Assembly (NCBI RefSeq): GCF_000935355.1
Contig: NZ_JXZC01000006.1
Coordinates: forward strand, 161,212-225,211
Length of the DNA stretch: 64,000 nucleotides
Direction: 5' to 3'
Origin: Rossellomorea aquimaris
Lineage (GTDB): Bacteria; Bacillota; Bacilli; Bacillales; Bacillaceae_B
Numbering within the stretch: position 1 is the stretch's first letter; each line of letters starts with the position of its first letter. Below, in pieces: positions 29,681 to 39,610 of the stretch. Both the position numbers and the translations under genes were made by a program. Under the pieces are notes generated by a model that saw nothing but the letters and a program-made list of their open reading frames with translations, did not search any database and was not told the origin of the DNA.

Positions 29681-30454
29681 TTATGCCCGGATCCTCTTTT
29701 GAGGAATCTCTTTCACGACTAAGTAAAGAATGACGGTAATCACAAACCAATCCAATATCGGGGCTGCAGGAATATAGGTTTGCAGCATTTCCATTAGGGT
29801 AAAAAATAACGTGGAAACCGTCGCGGAATAGGCGGTGATCCGAAAGCTTTGCCGGTAGTTAACATTTCGTTTAAGAACATTCGCAAACGTAATACCGATT
29901 ATGGCGAAGAGCGTGATCTTCAAGAACGTCATTCCGGAAGTGAATAAGAAAAGAAAGAATAAAGCTACGGGAAGGAGAATCCATTTCATATCTATTAGCG
30001 AATCCAATAAATCAATTAAGCCATCTTTTGTAAGGGCTGTATCGCCAAATAAACTATAGGAAGAAGATTGGACATTCCCTTGATTGATGACTACGAAACT
30101 CTTTTCCAAAAAGGCTATCGTATCATCGTTTGTGTCAAGTTTTCCTTCCTTCAAATCGCCTGTACTGTCAAAGATGATAGTGGTGCCTTCCTTTTCTAAT
30201 GTGATCGGTTCTGATTGATTGGAAGATAACGAACCATTTTCGATTGTAAAGGGTGGAAATTCAGCTTCAATTGATTCTCTTACATTGTCGATGGCACTGG
30301 TTGCAAACGATATAAACTGTACAGCCACTGGTAAAATAGATATTAGTGCCAATAAAAAAACGTAACGGATCGTCTTGCCAATTCCCTGAAAACGGAATGT
30401 TGCAATGTCTTTTGGGGAATAGATACTTTTATACAATTGTTGAAATACGTTCAT
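29681..30454 (-). CDS. yqgB: DUF1189 family membrane protein YqgB
   Basis: 257 aa. One membrane helix near the N-terminus (YVFLLALISILPVAVQFISF), an extracytoplasmic domain of about 110 residues (ESIEAEFPPFTIENGSL...), then four helices at the C-terminus. This is the DUF1189 layout; in B. subtilis yqgB occupies this neighbourhood. Function unknown. ATG 30454 follows AAAGGAGAAAA. Confidence 0.85.
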   Translation of the reverse strand: MNVFQQLYKSIYSPKDIATFRFQGIGKTIRYVFLLALISILPVAVQFISFATSAIDNVRESIEAEFPPFTIENGSLSSNQSEPITLEKEGTTIIFDSTGDLKEGKLDTNDDTIAFLEKSFVVINQGNVQSSSYSLFGDTALTKDGLIDLLDSLIDMKWILLPVALFFLFLFTSGMTFLKITLFAIIGITFANVLKRNVNYRQSFRITAYSATVSTLFFTLMEMLQTYIPAAPILDWFVITVILYLVVKEIPQKRIRA

Positions 30455-30698
30455 TACTTTTTTTCTCCTTTCATGCAGTCCATATCTATTCTATTCTTGT
30501 CTTTCCTCTTCAGCAAGTATCGAACATGTGAACAATTTGTACTAATTATATTTTGTAATACAAATGTAATAAAAGATGAGTTTTATTAACCTATTGTAAA
30601 TTTGGAGTGAAAAGTATTTACCTTTTCTCCATAATATATTAAAAATGATATGGGGTTTTTGTTGTTTAATGTCGAAAATTTATGTAGGGGTTGAAAAA

Positions 30699-32327
30699 AT
30701 GGAATTAAATTGGCAAGAGATGTTGTTTCAGTTCTTTGGAGGATTAGGGATTTTCCTCTTCGGGATAAAGTATATGGGGGACGGACTTCAAAAGTCTGCC
30801 GGTGAACGCCTGAAAGAAATTCTTGATAAGTTCACGACCAACCCATTCATGGGCGTATTGGCAGGTATTTTTGTTACCGTCTTAATACAGTCCAGTAGTG
30901 GAACAACGGTTATCGTAGTAGGATTAGTAAGCGCAGGCTTCATGACGCTCAGACAAGCGATCGGTGTCATCATGGGTGCAAATATCGGTACAACCGTAAC
31001 AGCGTTTATCATCGGGATCGATATTGGAGAATATGCATTACCAATCATTGCAGTGGGTACAATCATGCTATTCTTCTTTAAGAATAAAAAAGTACACAAT
31101 TTAGGACAGATGATTTTTGGTTTCGGTGCATTGTTCTATGGATTGGAATTAATGGGTGGAGGAATGAAGCCACTTCGTTCACTTGAAGCTTTTCACGACT
31201 TAACTGTAAGTATGAGTACAAATCCGATTCTTGGAGTGGTAATTGGAACTCTATTTACTGTAATTGTACAAAGTTCATCTGCAACAATTGGTATTTTACA
31301 AGAGCTATACAGTTCAGATTTAGTGGACATCCAGGCAGCACTTCCTATTTTATTCGGGGATAATATCGGAACGACCATTACGGCAGTTCTTGCAGCTTTG
31401 GGTGCTTCAGTCGCGGCAAGACGCGCTGCAGCAGTCCATGTACTCTTTAATCTGATTGGCTCAACAATATTTTTAATCATATTGCCATTTTTCACTAAGT
31501 TTGTTCTGTTTTTACAATCTTCATTTAATCTGAATGAACCGATGACAATCGCTTTTGCTCACGGCTCATTTAATATAACGAATACGATTATTCAGTTCCC
31601 GTTCATCGCCCTATTAGCAGTAATCGTAACGAAATTGATCCCAGGGCAGGATTCACTTGTTGATTATAACTCTAAACATTTAGACCCGATGTTTATTGAA
31701 CAATCACCTTCCATCGCTTTAGGTCAAGCGAAGGAAGAAGTACTGCGCATGGGTAAATTCGCTGTCAAGGGATTAGAAGAAACGAATGAATTCTTAAAGT
31801 CAAAGAGCTCTAAGAATGCTGAAGCAGCTTATCAAATTGAAGGTGCCATTAATAATCTTGATAAGAAGATCACGAATTACCTGGTTGATTTATCTTCAGC
31901 TTCTTTATCTGAAAACGAATCAGAAAGACACTCTATACTGATGGATACCGTGCGGGACATCGAACGTGTAGGTGATCACTTTGAGAATATCGTTGAACTG
32001 ATTGAGTACCAACAAACCAACAAGGTTAAAATTACAGATGATGCTATGAACGACCTTGAAATAATGTTTAGTCTAACAATTGAAACAGTGGAAAAAGCGT
32101 TAAAATCTTTAGACTTAAACGATACTGACATTGCAAGGGAAGTAGCTGAAAAAGAAGATCAGATCGATAAAATGGAAAGAAAGCTTCGCAAACAACATAT
32201 TCTGCGCATGAACGAAGGGAAATGTTCTGGACAAGCAGGTATCGTGTTTGTCGACATCGTCAGCAACTTAGAACGTATCGGTGATCATGCAGTCAATATT
32301 GCAGAAGCAGTATTGGGTGTAGAATAA
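30699..32327 (+). CDS. nptA: Na/Pi cotransporter with C-terminal PhoU-like domain (NptA type)
   Basis: 542 aa from ATG 30699 (TAGGGG upstream). Two inverted PNaS repeats each carry the QSSS motif (VLIQSSSGTTV near 63 and VIVQSSSATIG near 190), characteristic of sodium-dependent phosphate transporters; the last 200 residues form a PhoU-like helical bundle (RDIERVGDHFENIVEL, LERIGDHAVNIAEA). Sodium-coupled phosphate uptake or export is expected. It is 5 kb from the pst operon. No PhoP-box array is visible in the 240 nt upstream. Confidence 0.92.
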   Translation: MELNWQEMLFQFFGGLGIFLFGIKYMGDGLQKSAGERLKEILDKFTTNPFMGVLAGIFVTVLIQSSSGTTVIVVGLVSAGFMTLRQAIGVIMGANIGTTVTAFIIGIDIGEYALPIIAVGTIMLFFFKNKKVHNLGQMIFGFGALFYGLELMGGGMKPLRSLEAFHDLTVSMSTNPILGVVIGTLFTVIVQSSSATIGILQELYSSDLVDIQAALPILFGDNIGTTITAVLAALGASVAARRAAAVHVLFNLIGSTIFLIILPFFTKFVLFLQSSFNLNEPMTIAFAHGSFNITNTIIQFPFIALLAVIVTKLIPGQDSLVDYNSKHLDPMFIEQSPSIALGQAKEEVLRMGKFAVKGLEETNEFLKSKSSKNAEAAYQIEGAINNLDKKITNYLVDLSSASLSENESERHSILMDTVRDIERVGDHFENIVELIEYQQTNKVKITDDAMNDLEIMFSLTIETVEKALKSLDLNDTDIAREVAEKEDQIDKMERKLRKQHILRMNEGKCSGQAGIVFVDIVSNLERIGDHAVNIAEAVLGVE

Positions 32328-32335
32328 TAAAAGTG

Positions 32336-32375
32336 CTGACCCATTTGATATTTGTCAAATGGGTCAGTTTTTTTT
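32336..32375 (+). terminator. Intrinsic terminator after nptA
   Basis: CTGACCCATTTGA with TCAAATGGGTCAG, then T9. Confidence 0.92.
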
Positions 32376-32399
32376 ATACTTTATGAGAGGTGTTAAAAG

Positions 32400-32879
32400 A
32401 TGGAAATGATTTATTGGAGTATTATTATCGTACTGATGATTTTATCTTTTGTTGGATTGATTTATCCAATATTGCCCAGTGTCGTCTTTCTGATTGGAAG
32501 CTTCATTTTGTACGGAGTGTTTTTCAGCTTCGAACCGTTCAGCTGGTTATTCTGGACAGTACAGCTTCTATTCGTGATTCTTCTTTTCGGTGCAGATTAC
32601 ATGGCGAATCTCATAGGTGTCAAAAAATTTGGAGGAACGAAAGCCGGAATCTGGGGGAGTACAATCGGCTTATTGATTGGCCCTTTTGTCATCCCCGTGA
32701 TCGGGATCCTTATCGGCCCGTTTTTAGGCGCAATCATAGGTGAATGGGTAGTGCACAGGTCTGGTCTTAAGACTGCCGTCAAGGTAGGCGTAGGATCCGT
32801 TGTTGGATTCATCTCCAGTGTCGTGACAAAAGGTATCATCCAGATTGTCATGGCTATCTATTTCTTCGTTATCATTTGA
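32400..32879 (+). CDS. yqgC: DUF456 family membrane protein YqgC
   Basis: 159 aa, almost entirely hydrophobic with about five helices and Gly-rich turns ([29 protein letters not shown]-like repeats [14 protein letters not shown]) typical of DUF456. ATG 32400 follows GAGAGGTG. Position before sodA equals yqgC in B. subtilis. Function unknown. Confidence 0.87.
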   Translation: MEMIYWSIIIVLMILSFVGLIYPILPSVVFLIGSFILYGVFFSFEPFSWLFWTVQLLFVILLFGADYMANLIGVKKFGGTKAGIWGSTIGLLIGPFVIPVIGILIGPFLGAIIGEWVVHRSGLKTAVKVGVGSVVGFISSVVTKGIIQIVMAIYFFVII

Positions 32880-33052
32880 CCAAAAAGTATTTTCTTATGA
32901 CTAGAGAAAAATATATAGGGGATTTTATACTTGTAAGAAAAAGTGAAGAAATGAAGGCAAAATATTTGAACAGATATAGTAGTTTTGGTAATCTTATACT
33001 GAAACGGCCTGAATTTATTGTTCAGGAAACTATACATAGGGAGGAATTTATA

Positions 33053-33661
33053 ATGGCTTACGAATTACCGCAATTACCTTATGCATATGATGCTTTAGAG
33101 CCTCATATTGACAAGGACACAATGAACATTCACCACACAAAACACCATAACGCATATGTTACGAAAGTAAATGATGCACTTCAAGGTCACGATGATTTAC
33201 TAAGCAAATCCATTGAAGATCTTGTTTCTAACTTAGACGCTGTTCCTGAAGGTGCTCGTACTGCAGTACGCAACAATGGTGGCGGCCACGCTAATCACTC
33301 TCTATTCTGGACAGTATTATCTCCGAATGGTGGAGGCGCTCCCTCTGGAGAGTTGGCGGATGCCATTTCTTCCAAGTTCGGAAGCTTCGATTCCTTTAAA
33401 GAAGAGTTCGCTAACGCTGCTGCTACTCGTTTTGGCTCAGGTTGGGCTTGGCTTGTGGTAAACAACGGAGAATTAGAAGTAACAAGCACACCAAACCAGG
33501 ATAGTCCTCTGATGGAAGGTAAAACTCCAGTTTTAGGTCTTGATGTTTGGGAGCATGCTTACTACCTGAATTATCAAAACCGTCGCCCTGATTACATCGG
33601 TGCATTCTGGAATGTTGTAAACTGGGATGAAGTAGCGAAGCGTTATTCAGCTGCTAAATAA
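33053..33661 (+). CDS. sodA: Superoxide dismutase (Mn)
   Basis: 202 aa from ATG 33053 (GGGAGG upstream). The frame is open back to 32876 but that part has no family similarity. Metal ligands: His in MNIHHTKHH, His in NHSLFW, and Asp/His in [20 protein letters not shown]; Gly/Gln pattern GGGGHANH-like [13 protein letters not shown] fits the Mn form. Cytoplasmic protection against superoxide. A CCTGAA/TTCAGG hairpin (33009-33027) lies in the leader shortly before the ribosome site. Confidence 0.96.
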   Translation: MAYELPQLPYAYDALEPHIDKDTMNIHHTKHHNAYVTKVNDALQGHDDLLSKSIEDLVSNLDAVPEGARTAVRNNGGGHANHSLFWTVLSPNGGGAPSGELADAISSKFGSFDSFKEEFANAAATRFGSGWAWLVVNNGELEVTSTPNQDSPLMEGKTPVLGLDVWEHAYYLNYQNRRPDYIGAFWNVVNWDEVAKRYSAAK

Positions 33662-33676
33662 TTTAATCCTACGAGG

Positions 33677-33709
33677 AGAGAGGTTCTTTCAAGAACCTCT
33701 CTTTTTTTT
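33677..33709 (+). terminator. Intrinsic terminator after sodA
   Basis: AGAGAGGTTCTT with AAGAACCTCTCT, then T7. Confidence 0.92.
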
Positions 33710-33766
33710 GTATAACTTCCCTCCCTTTTTCACAAGATAGGGGTACGTTAAAGGGGAGTTTTTCAA

Positions 33767-34981
33767 ATGAGTAGCTATAAAAAGTTATTAGGCGATATTG
33801 ATTTAACGAAAGATCTGACTCTGCTGCTATTGATTGGCGGATTATATTCATTGAGTATTGCGCTCTCAAACACATTTGTAAACATCTACTTGTGGAAGCA
33901 ATCTGGTGAATTCATTGATTTAGGCATCTATAATTTAACTGTTGTCATCTTTCAGCCATTAACTTTTATATTAGCTGGAAGGTGGGCAAAGAAAGTAGAC
34001 CGGGTGATTGTATTACGCTTCGGGGTTATTTTTTTGGCTCTATTTTACATATCTGTATTGGCTTTCGGGGAGTCGGCAGAAAATTACCTGGTTGTGTTAG
34101 GAGCTTTGCTCGGAATTGGCTATGGCTTTTATTGGTTAGCGTTTAATGTACTGACCTTTGAAATTACCGAACCTGAAACGAGAGATTTTTTCAATGGATT
34201 CCTCGGTACGTTAACGTCAGCTGGAGGAATGGTCGGCCCGATCCTCGCAGGTTTTATCATCTCCAGATTTGCTTCGTATAAGGGCTATACCATAGTATTC
34301 GGTTTATCTCTCTTGCTATTTGCTATAGCCGTCCTTTTGAGCTTCTCTCTAAAAAGACGACCGGCATCCGGACGGTATCTATTCCTAAGAATCCTGGAAG
34401 AAAGGAAGAACAATGCGAATTGGCGCTTCATTACGAATGCCCACTTCTTCCAGGGACTGAGGGAAGGAACGTTTATCTTCATTATTTCAGTGTTTGTGTT
34501 CATCAGCACTGGAAGTGAGTTTGCCATTGGTACGTTTGGTCTCATCAACTCCGGAATCGCATTCGTTGGGTATTATATTGCCTCAAGAGTGATTAAGAAA
34601 AAATTTCGGAAACGAGCGATTCTGCTGGGGGGTATCCTCCTCTACTTAGCGATCTTCTTAATCGTATTCGATGTATCCTACACGAAATTATTGTTGTACG
34701 CAGGCGTGATTGCCATTGCTTATCCTATCCTCCTGGTTCCTTATATTTCAATGACGTATGACGTAATCGGAACGGGATGGAACGCCGCTGAAATGAGAAT
34801 TGAGTATATTGTCGTGAGGGAGATTTTCTTGAATTTAGGAAGAATTGTGTCCGTGTTGTCTTTCATCATAGCCGTCACATTTTTCAACCAGGAGGAGAGT
34901 ATCCCCATCCTCCTACTAATGCTTGGAGCGGGTCATACCCTCATTTATTTCTTTGTGCGAAAGGTCGAACTGCCCATATAG
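33767..34981 (+). CDS. yqgE: MFS transporter YqgE
   Basis: 404 aa with about twelve membrane helices (LTLLLLIGGLYSLSIALSNTFVNIYLW ... split across residues 18-44). Lies between sodA and pbpA, exactly where B. subtilis has yqgE. The ATG at 33767 has AAAGGGGAG upstream. Substrate unknown. Closed by a terminator. Confidence 0.87.
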   Translation: MSSYKKLLGDIDLTKDLTLLLLIGGLYSLSIALSNTFVNIYLWKQSGEFIDLGIYNLTVVIFQPLTFILAGRWAKKVDRVIVLRFGVIFLALFYISVLAFGESAENYLVVLGALLGIGYGFYWLAFNVLTFEITEPETRDFFNGFLGTLTSAGGMVGPILAGFIISRFASYKGYTIVFGLSLLLFAIAVLLSFSLKRRPASGRYLFLRILEERKNNANWRFITNAHFFQGLREGTFIFIISVFVFISTGSEFAIGTFGLINSGIAFVGYYIASRVIKKKFRKRAILLGGILLYLAIFLIVFDVSYTKLLLYAGVIAIAYPILLVPYISMTYDVIGTGWNAAEMRIEYIVVREIFLNLGRIVSVLSFIIAVTFFNQEESIPILLLMLGAGHTLIYFFVRKVELPI

Positions 34982-34989
34982 GATATTAA

Positions 34990-35024
34990 AGCAAAGAGAG
35001 GGAAAGATTTCCTCTCTTTGCTTA
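34990..35024 (+). terminator. Intrinsic terminator after yqgE
   Basis: AGCAAAGAGAGG with CCTCTCTTTGCT; weak T run (TTATG), so efficiency is uncertain. Confidence 0.65.
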
Positions 35025-35113
35025 TGGCTAGATTATCCTTGAGATTTTCTATAAAATAAGATGGGATGGTAACGAAATAAAGAAATTTTTACATAGAGGA
35101 AGGGTTGGAACGA

Positions 35114-37288
35114 TTGAAAAGAAATAAGAGAAAAAGAAAGACGCATGTTCCCGTACGGATGAATCTGCTGTTTTTTGCCGTGTTCTTATTATTTTCTCTT
35201 CTTGTTCTCAGACTGGGACTCGTTCAAATCGTGAACGGAGAAAGCTACAAGAAGGAAGTAGAAAGAACAGAGGATGTTGTTGTCAATACAGGTGTACCAC
35301 GGGGGAAAATGTATGATCGATATGGGAATGTGATAGTCGATAATGTTCCTTTAAATGCAATTACTTATACACGGGCAAACAATACCAAGGTCGATGAAAT
35401 GATGGAAGTTGCATCCAAGCTTTCTGAGTATATTGAAAAAGATACGAAAGAAGTAACGGAAAGAGACAAGAAAGATTATTGGATATTGAATAATAAAGAA
35501 GAAGCAGACGCAAAGGTTTCAGACAAAGAAATAAAAAAGCTTCAGGGCGATGAAGAACTCTCTGAAGATGATGTGAATGCGAAAGTATATCAAATGAGAT
35601 TGGACCGTATCACCGAAAAAGAGCTGGCGTCATTGACAGAAAAAGACCTGGAAATCATTGCGATTTATCGCGAGTTCTCAAGTGGTTATGCTTTAAATCC
35701 ACAAATTGTGAAGAACGAAGGAGTCACTCCGGAAGAATTCGCTGTCGTCAGTGAACATCTCAGTGAACTTCCAGGCGTGAATACGACGACAGACTGGAAG
35801 CGATCCTACGTATTTGATGATACGTTAAGAACCATTCTGGGAAACGTGTCTTCTTCACGGGAAGGTTTACCTGAGAATCTAGTAGATTCTTATTTAGCGA
35901 AAGACTATAACCGGAATGATCGTGTAGGAAAAAGCTATGTAGAATTAGAATATGAAGATGTTCTGCAAGGTCAAAAGGAACAAATTAAAAACGTCACCAA
36001 AGGCGGAAGTGTATTAGAGTCTGTACTCGTTCAAGAAGGTCAACGGGGGAAAGACATTGTTCTCACCATTGATATGGAGTTACAGCGAGAAGTAGAAAAG
36101 ATCATTGAAGAAGAATTACGAAAACAGATGGTCAATCGCGGTGAGTCTCCTAACCTGGATCGAGCATACGTTGTCATGATTGACCCTAATACCGGGGAAA
36201 TATTAGCCATGGCCGGAAAACAGTATGTGAAGAATTCTGAAACGGGCAAGTACGAGATGAGGGATGCTGCGTTAGGAACCTTTACATCTTCTTATGAAGT
36301 GGGATCTGTTGTAAAGGGGGCCACTGTTTTAACCGGCTACATGACGGGTAACTTGACTCCTGGTGAAGTGCTTGTAGATGAACCGATTAAAATTGGTAAT
36401 GACCGGCCAAAAACTTCATGGTTTAACCGATCGGGAAGAATTCCGATGTCCGACTTGTTCGCACTTGAGAAATCTTCAAACTCATATATGTGGAAAATTG
36501 CATTTAGAATTGCCGGAAGAGAATACATTCCGAACGAAACCATGATTAATAATCCACAGGCATTTGACGTTTTGCGAAATCATTATGCTCAATTCGGACT
36601 GGGTGTGCCGACTGGAATCGACTTACCTGGTGAGTCTTCCGGACTTACAGGTACAGACACCACTCCAGGTTTCTTACTGGATTTAGCGATCGGGCAGTTC
36701 GATACGTATACAACGATGCAATTAGCCCAGTACATTTCAACCATTGCAAATGATGGTTATCGTGTGGAGCCACATATCATGAAAGAAATAAGAGAGCCGA
36801 CAAACGATCTGGACAGCCTGGGACCAATCCTGTTTGAGAAAGAAACGAATGTGCTGAATCGAATTGATGCGACTCAAGCCCAAATCGAACATGTTCAACA
36901 AGGTTTCTACCGGGTGTACCACTATCCTGATGGAACGGCGTATGATCAATTTAAAAATGCACCATATAATGCAGCGGGTAAATCAGGTACTGCGGAGACA
37001 TATGTAGATGGGGAGCTGAACTACAACACCACTCTCATCGGGTACGCCCCATTTGATAACCCGGAAGTGGCTTATGCTACAATGGTTCCCTCTTCACATA
37101 TCCAAGCAAGCGGAGTGGCAGATCCTTACGTTAATAAATACATCTCTAAACGAGTGATGGATAAGTACTTTGAACTTAAGAAGAAACGTGCAGGAGAAGT
37201 GAAGGACCCGACTTCTGTTAATAAGAAAGTAGAAAATGCCGAAGAAGCAGAAGAACAGATGCAAGAGGAAAGAGAACAGAATAACTAA
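35114..37288 (+). CDS. pbpA: Penicillin-binding protein 2A-type transpeptidase (PbpA)
   Basis: 724 aa class B PBP. N-terminal cytosolic basic patch, one membrane helix (LLFFAVFLLFSLLVLRLGLV), a dimerisation/pedestal domain with RGKMYDRYGNVI, then the transpeptidase domain with active-site motifs SVVK (in YEVGSVVKGAT), SSN (EKSSNSY) and KSGTAET. C-terminal acidic Glu-rich tail. Cross-links peptidoglycan during cylindrical growth. TTG start at 35114 has AAGGG nine nt upstream; TTG 35105 is the alternative. Located before pst as in B. subtilis. Confidence 0.93.
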   Translation: MKRNKRKRKTHVPVRMNLLFFAVFLLFSLLVLRLGLVQIVNGESYKKEVERTEDVVVNTGVPRGKMYDRYGNVIVDNVPLNAITYTRANNTKVDEMMEVASKLSEYIEKDTKEVTERDKKDYWILNNKEEADAKVSDKEIKKLQGDEELSEDDVNAKVYQMRLDRITEKELASLTEKDLEIIAIYREFSSGYALNPQIVKNEGVTPEEFAVVSEHLSELPGVNTTTDWKRSYVFDDTLRTILGNVSSSREGLPENLVDSYLAKDYNRNDRVGKSYVELEYEDVLQGQKEQIKNVTKGGSVLESVLVQEGQRGKDIVLTIDMELQREVEKIIEEELRKQMVNRGESPNLDRAYVVMIDPNTGEILAMAGKQYVKNSETGKYEMRDAALGTFTSSYEVGSVVKGATVLTGYMTGNLTPGEVLVDEPIKIGNDRPKTSWFNRSGRIPMSDLFALEKSSNSYMWKIAFRIAGREYIPNETMINNPQAFDVLRNHYAQFGLGVPTGIDLPGESSGLTGTDTTPGFLLDLAIGQFDTYTTMQLAQYISTIANDGYRVEPHIMKEIREPTNDLDSLGPILFEKETNVLNRIDATQAQIEHVQQGFYRVYHYPDGTAYDQFKNAPYNAAGKSGTAETYVDGELNYNTTLIGYAPFDNPEVAYATMVPSSHIQASGVADPYVNKYISKRVMDKYFELKKKRAGEVKDPTSVNKKVENAEEAEEQMQEEREQNN

Positions 37289-37296
37289 ACAGACTT

Positions 37297-37340
37297 AAGC
37301 TGGTTTCCACGAAATAACTTTCTGGAAATCAGCTTTTTTC
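37297..37340 (+). terminator. Intrinsic terminator after pbpA
   Basis: AAGCTGGTTTCCA with TGGAAATCAGCTT, then T6. Confidence 0.88.
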
Positions 37341-37531
37341 TTATGTCTTTTTACACAAAAACAAGTGATCATTTTAATAATCAAAATGAAAATCACGGTC
37401 AAATCGAAAAATATTTGTTTTTTTTTGAAGGACACATAATTCGCAAACCTTTGTCTAATACTATGTTTAATAAGGGTTTGACAAGGTTTTAAGGTTTGGG
37501 GGAGTGTCTGAAGATGAAGAAAAATGTCGAA

Positions 37532-37581
37532 TTTACAAAACCTTTACAAACGGTTAAAACCTCATTAACACTCATCTATTA
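37532..37581 (+). promoter_or_regulatory. PhoP box array upstream of pstS
   Basis: Four direct hexamers spaced exactly 11 bp apart: TTTACA at 37532, TTTACA at 37543, TTAAAA at 37554, TTAACA at 37565, and a weaker CTATTA at 37576. This is the TT(A/T/C)ACA pattern with 5-bp spacers recognised by phosphorylated PhoP in Bacillus. It lies 50-100 nt before pstS, so phosphate starvation should induce pstSCAB-phoU. Confidence 0.9.
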
Positions 37582-37632
37582 ATCTATTACTCGTAGGACA
37601 AAACAACCAAGTTTCTTAGGGGGAATTTAGGA

Positions 37633-38568
37633 ATGAAAAGCTTTAAGTATCTGGCAATGTCAGCAATGATCGGATCAGCTCTTGTATTAGGGGCATGTGG
37701 TGCTCAAGGTGGAGCAGAGAATGGTTCAGGAGAACAGCTATCCGGCAGTGTTAAAATGGATGGTTCATCAACTGTAGCTCCAATCATGGAGGCTGTTAAC
37801 GAAGAGTATGCAGCTACACAACCTGATGTAAAAGTATCTATCGGTGTATCCGGTTCTGGTGGTGGATTTGAAAAGTTCATCGCAGGTGAAACTGATCTTT
37901 CAAACGCTTCCCGTCCAATCAAAGACGAAGAAAAGCAAAAGCTGGAAGAAGCTGGTATAGATTTCACGGAATTTGAAGTTGCTAAAGATGGTCTTACAAT
38001 CGTTGTGAACAAAGAAAACGACTGGGCAGAAGATATGACAGTAGAGGATCTTCAAAAGCTATGGCTTGAAGATGGAAAGACTAAGAAATGGTCTGATATC
38101 AATCCGGAATGGCCGGATGAAGAAGTGAAGTTCTACTCTCCTGGTACTGACTCAGGAACATATGATTATTTCAATGAAGTAGTTTTAGAAGAAAAAGATA
38201 TGGTTAAACAAAACATTCAGCTATCTGAAGATGATAACGTTCTTGTACAAGGTGTAACAGGTGATAAAAACGCAATCGGATTCTTCGGTTATGCTTACTA
38301 CCTTGCAAATAAGGATCAACTTAAAGCAGTGAAAATCGGCGGTGTCGAGCCAAATAACGAAACAATCGAGAGCGGGGAATACACGCCACTATCACGCCCA
38401 TTATTCGTATATGCTAAAAACGCTTCTGTAAAAGATAATGAAGCTGTATATGATTTCATGAAATTCACCCTTGACAACTCTGCTGAAATGGCAGAAGCAG
38501 TTGGCTATGTAAGTCTTCCGGAAGAGAAAATCAAGGAAGCTAAAGATGCATTAGAGGGTCTGAAATAA
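37633..38568 (+). CDS. pstS: Phosphate ABC transporter substrate-binding lipoprotein PstS
   Basis: 311 aa. Lipoprotein signal with lipobox LVLGAC (Cys22), then the periplasmic-binding fold with phosphate-contacting DGSSTVAPI, GVSGSGGGFEKF, SNASRPI and SGTYDYFNE. High-affinity phosphate capture outside the membrane. TTAGGGGGAA precedes the ATG. First gene of the pst operon. Confidence 0.96.
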   Translation: MKSFKYLAMSAMIGSALVLGACGAQGGAENGSGEQLSGSVKMDGSSTVAPIMEAVNEEYAATQPDVKVSIGVSGSGGGFEKFIAGETDLSNASRPIKDEEKQKLEEAGIDFTEFEVAKDGLTIVVNKENDWAEDMTVEDLQKLWLEDGKTKKWSDINPEWPDEEVKFYSPGTDSGTYDYFNEVVLEEKDMVKQNIQLSEDDNVLVQGVTGDKNAIGFFGYAYYLANKDQLKAVKIGGVEPNNETIESGEYTPLSRPLFVYAKNASVKDNEAVYDFMKFTLDNSAEMAEAVGYVSLPEEKIKEAKDALEGLK

Positions 38569-38660
38569 TCAAGTATCGTTGGTAAAGTCAAAAATACAGA
38601 TGAGAAGCGACTAATACTTGCTTCTCATCTTGTCATGTGGATGAAAGGGGTTTGCATTTT

Positions 38661-39608
38661 ATGGCTTCAAATTCAAAAGAATCATCATATTCTGTTGCAG
38701 ACATGATCGCACAAAAAAGAGGGAAAGGCTTCAATCGGTCATTCGAGAAGTCAATACCGTGGATTTTATTTGCAATAGCCGGGGTTTCAGTATTAACCAC
38801 GATTGGTATCGTATTTACGCTTATATTTGAAACATTTACGTTCTTTTCGAGAGTATCTGTATTTGATTTCATAACAGGGACGGAATGGTTTCCTTTTTCT
38901 ATTCAAAATCCTAGCTATGGGATCCTTCCTTTAATCTCCGGTACACTGAAGATCACCGGAATTGCAGTAGTAGTGGCAGTACCTATAGGACTTGCTTCCG
39001 CCATTTATTTGAGTGAGTATGCAACGGATCGTTCAAGAAGATTCATCAAACCGATATTAGAAGTGTTAGCAGGGATTCCCACAATCGTATTTGGATTCTT
39101 TGCTCTAACATTCGTTACTCCTGTATTGAAGTCTTTTATACCTTCATTAAGTATATTTAACGCATTAAGTCCTGGAATTGTAGTTGGGATCATGATTATT
39201 CCCATGATTGCTTCTCTATCTGAAGACGCGATGTCGTCTGTTCCGAATTCCATTCGTGAAGGTGCACAGGCATTAGGGGCAACTAAATTAGAAGTTGCAC
39301 TTAAGGTTGTTCTACCCGCTGCCGTATCAGGGATTGTTGCATCGATCGTTCTTGCCATTTCCCGTGCAATTGGAGAGACCATGATTGTAACGGTTGCTGC
39401 AGGAGCATCTCCCAACCTCTCTTGGAATGTTACTGATTCCATCCAGACGATGACCGCGTATATCGTTCAGGTAAGTACTGGGGATGCAGGGTATGGAACG
39501 ACGATTTACTATAGTATTTATGCAGTAGGTTTCACTTTATTCTTATTCACTCTTGGTATGAACCTGCTTGCTCAATACATCTCTAAGCGATTCAGAGAGG
39601 AGTATTAA
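38661..39608 (+). CDS. pstC: Phosphate ABC transporter permease PstC
   Basis: 315 aa from ATG 38661 (GAAAGGGG upstream). About six membrane helices; the permease coupling motif EGAQALGATKLEVALKVVLPAA is present around residue 205-225. Partners with PstA. Two nt separate it from pstA. Confidence 0.95.
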   Translation: MASNSKESSYSVADMIAQKRGKGFNRSFEKSIPWILFAIAGVSVLTTIGIVFTLIFETFTFFSRVSVFDFITGTEWFPFSIQNPSYGILPLISGTLKITGIAVVVAVPIGLASAIYLSEYATDRSRRFIKPILEVLAGIPTIVFGFFALTFVTPVLKSFIPSLSIFNALSPGIVVGIMIIPMIASLSEDAMSSVPNSIREGAQALGATKLEVALKVVLPAAVSGIVASIVLAISRAIGETMIVTVAAGASPNLSWNVTDSIQTMTAYIVQVSTGDAGYGTTIYYSIYAVGFTLFLFTLGMNLLAQYISKRFREEY

Positions 39609-39610
39609 TC

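Noticed and set aside
32390..32743. 117-aa ORF overlapping yqgC in another frame
   Set aside because: The yqgC frame has the DUF456 helices and a ribosome site; the other frame is rich in Arg, Cys and Trp without pattern.
32876..33052. N-terminal extension of sodA back to 32876
   Set aside because: The sequence before ATG 33053 has no family similarity and the GGGAGG site stands right before 33053.
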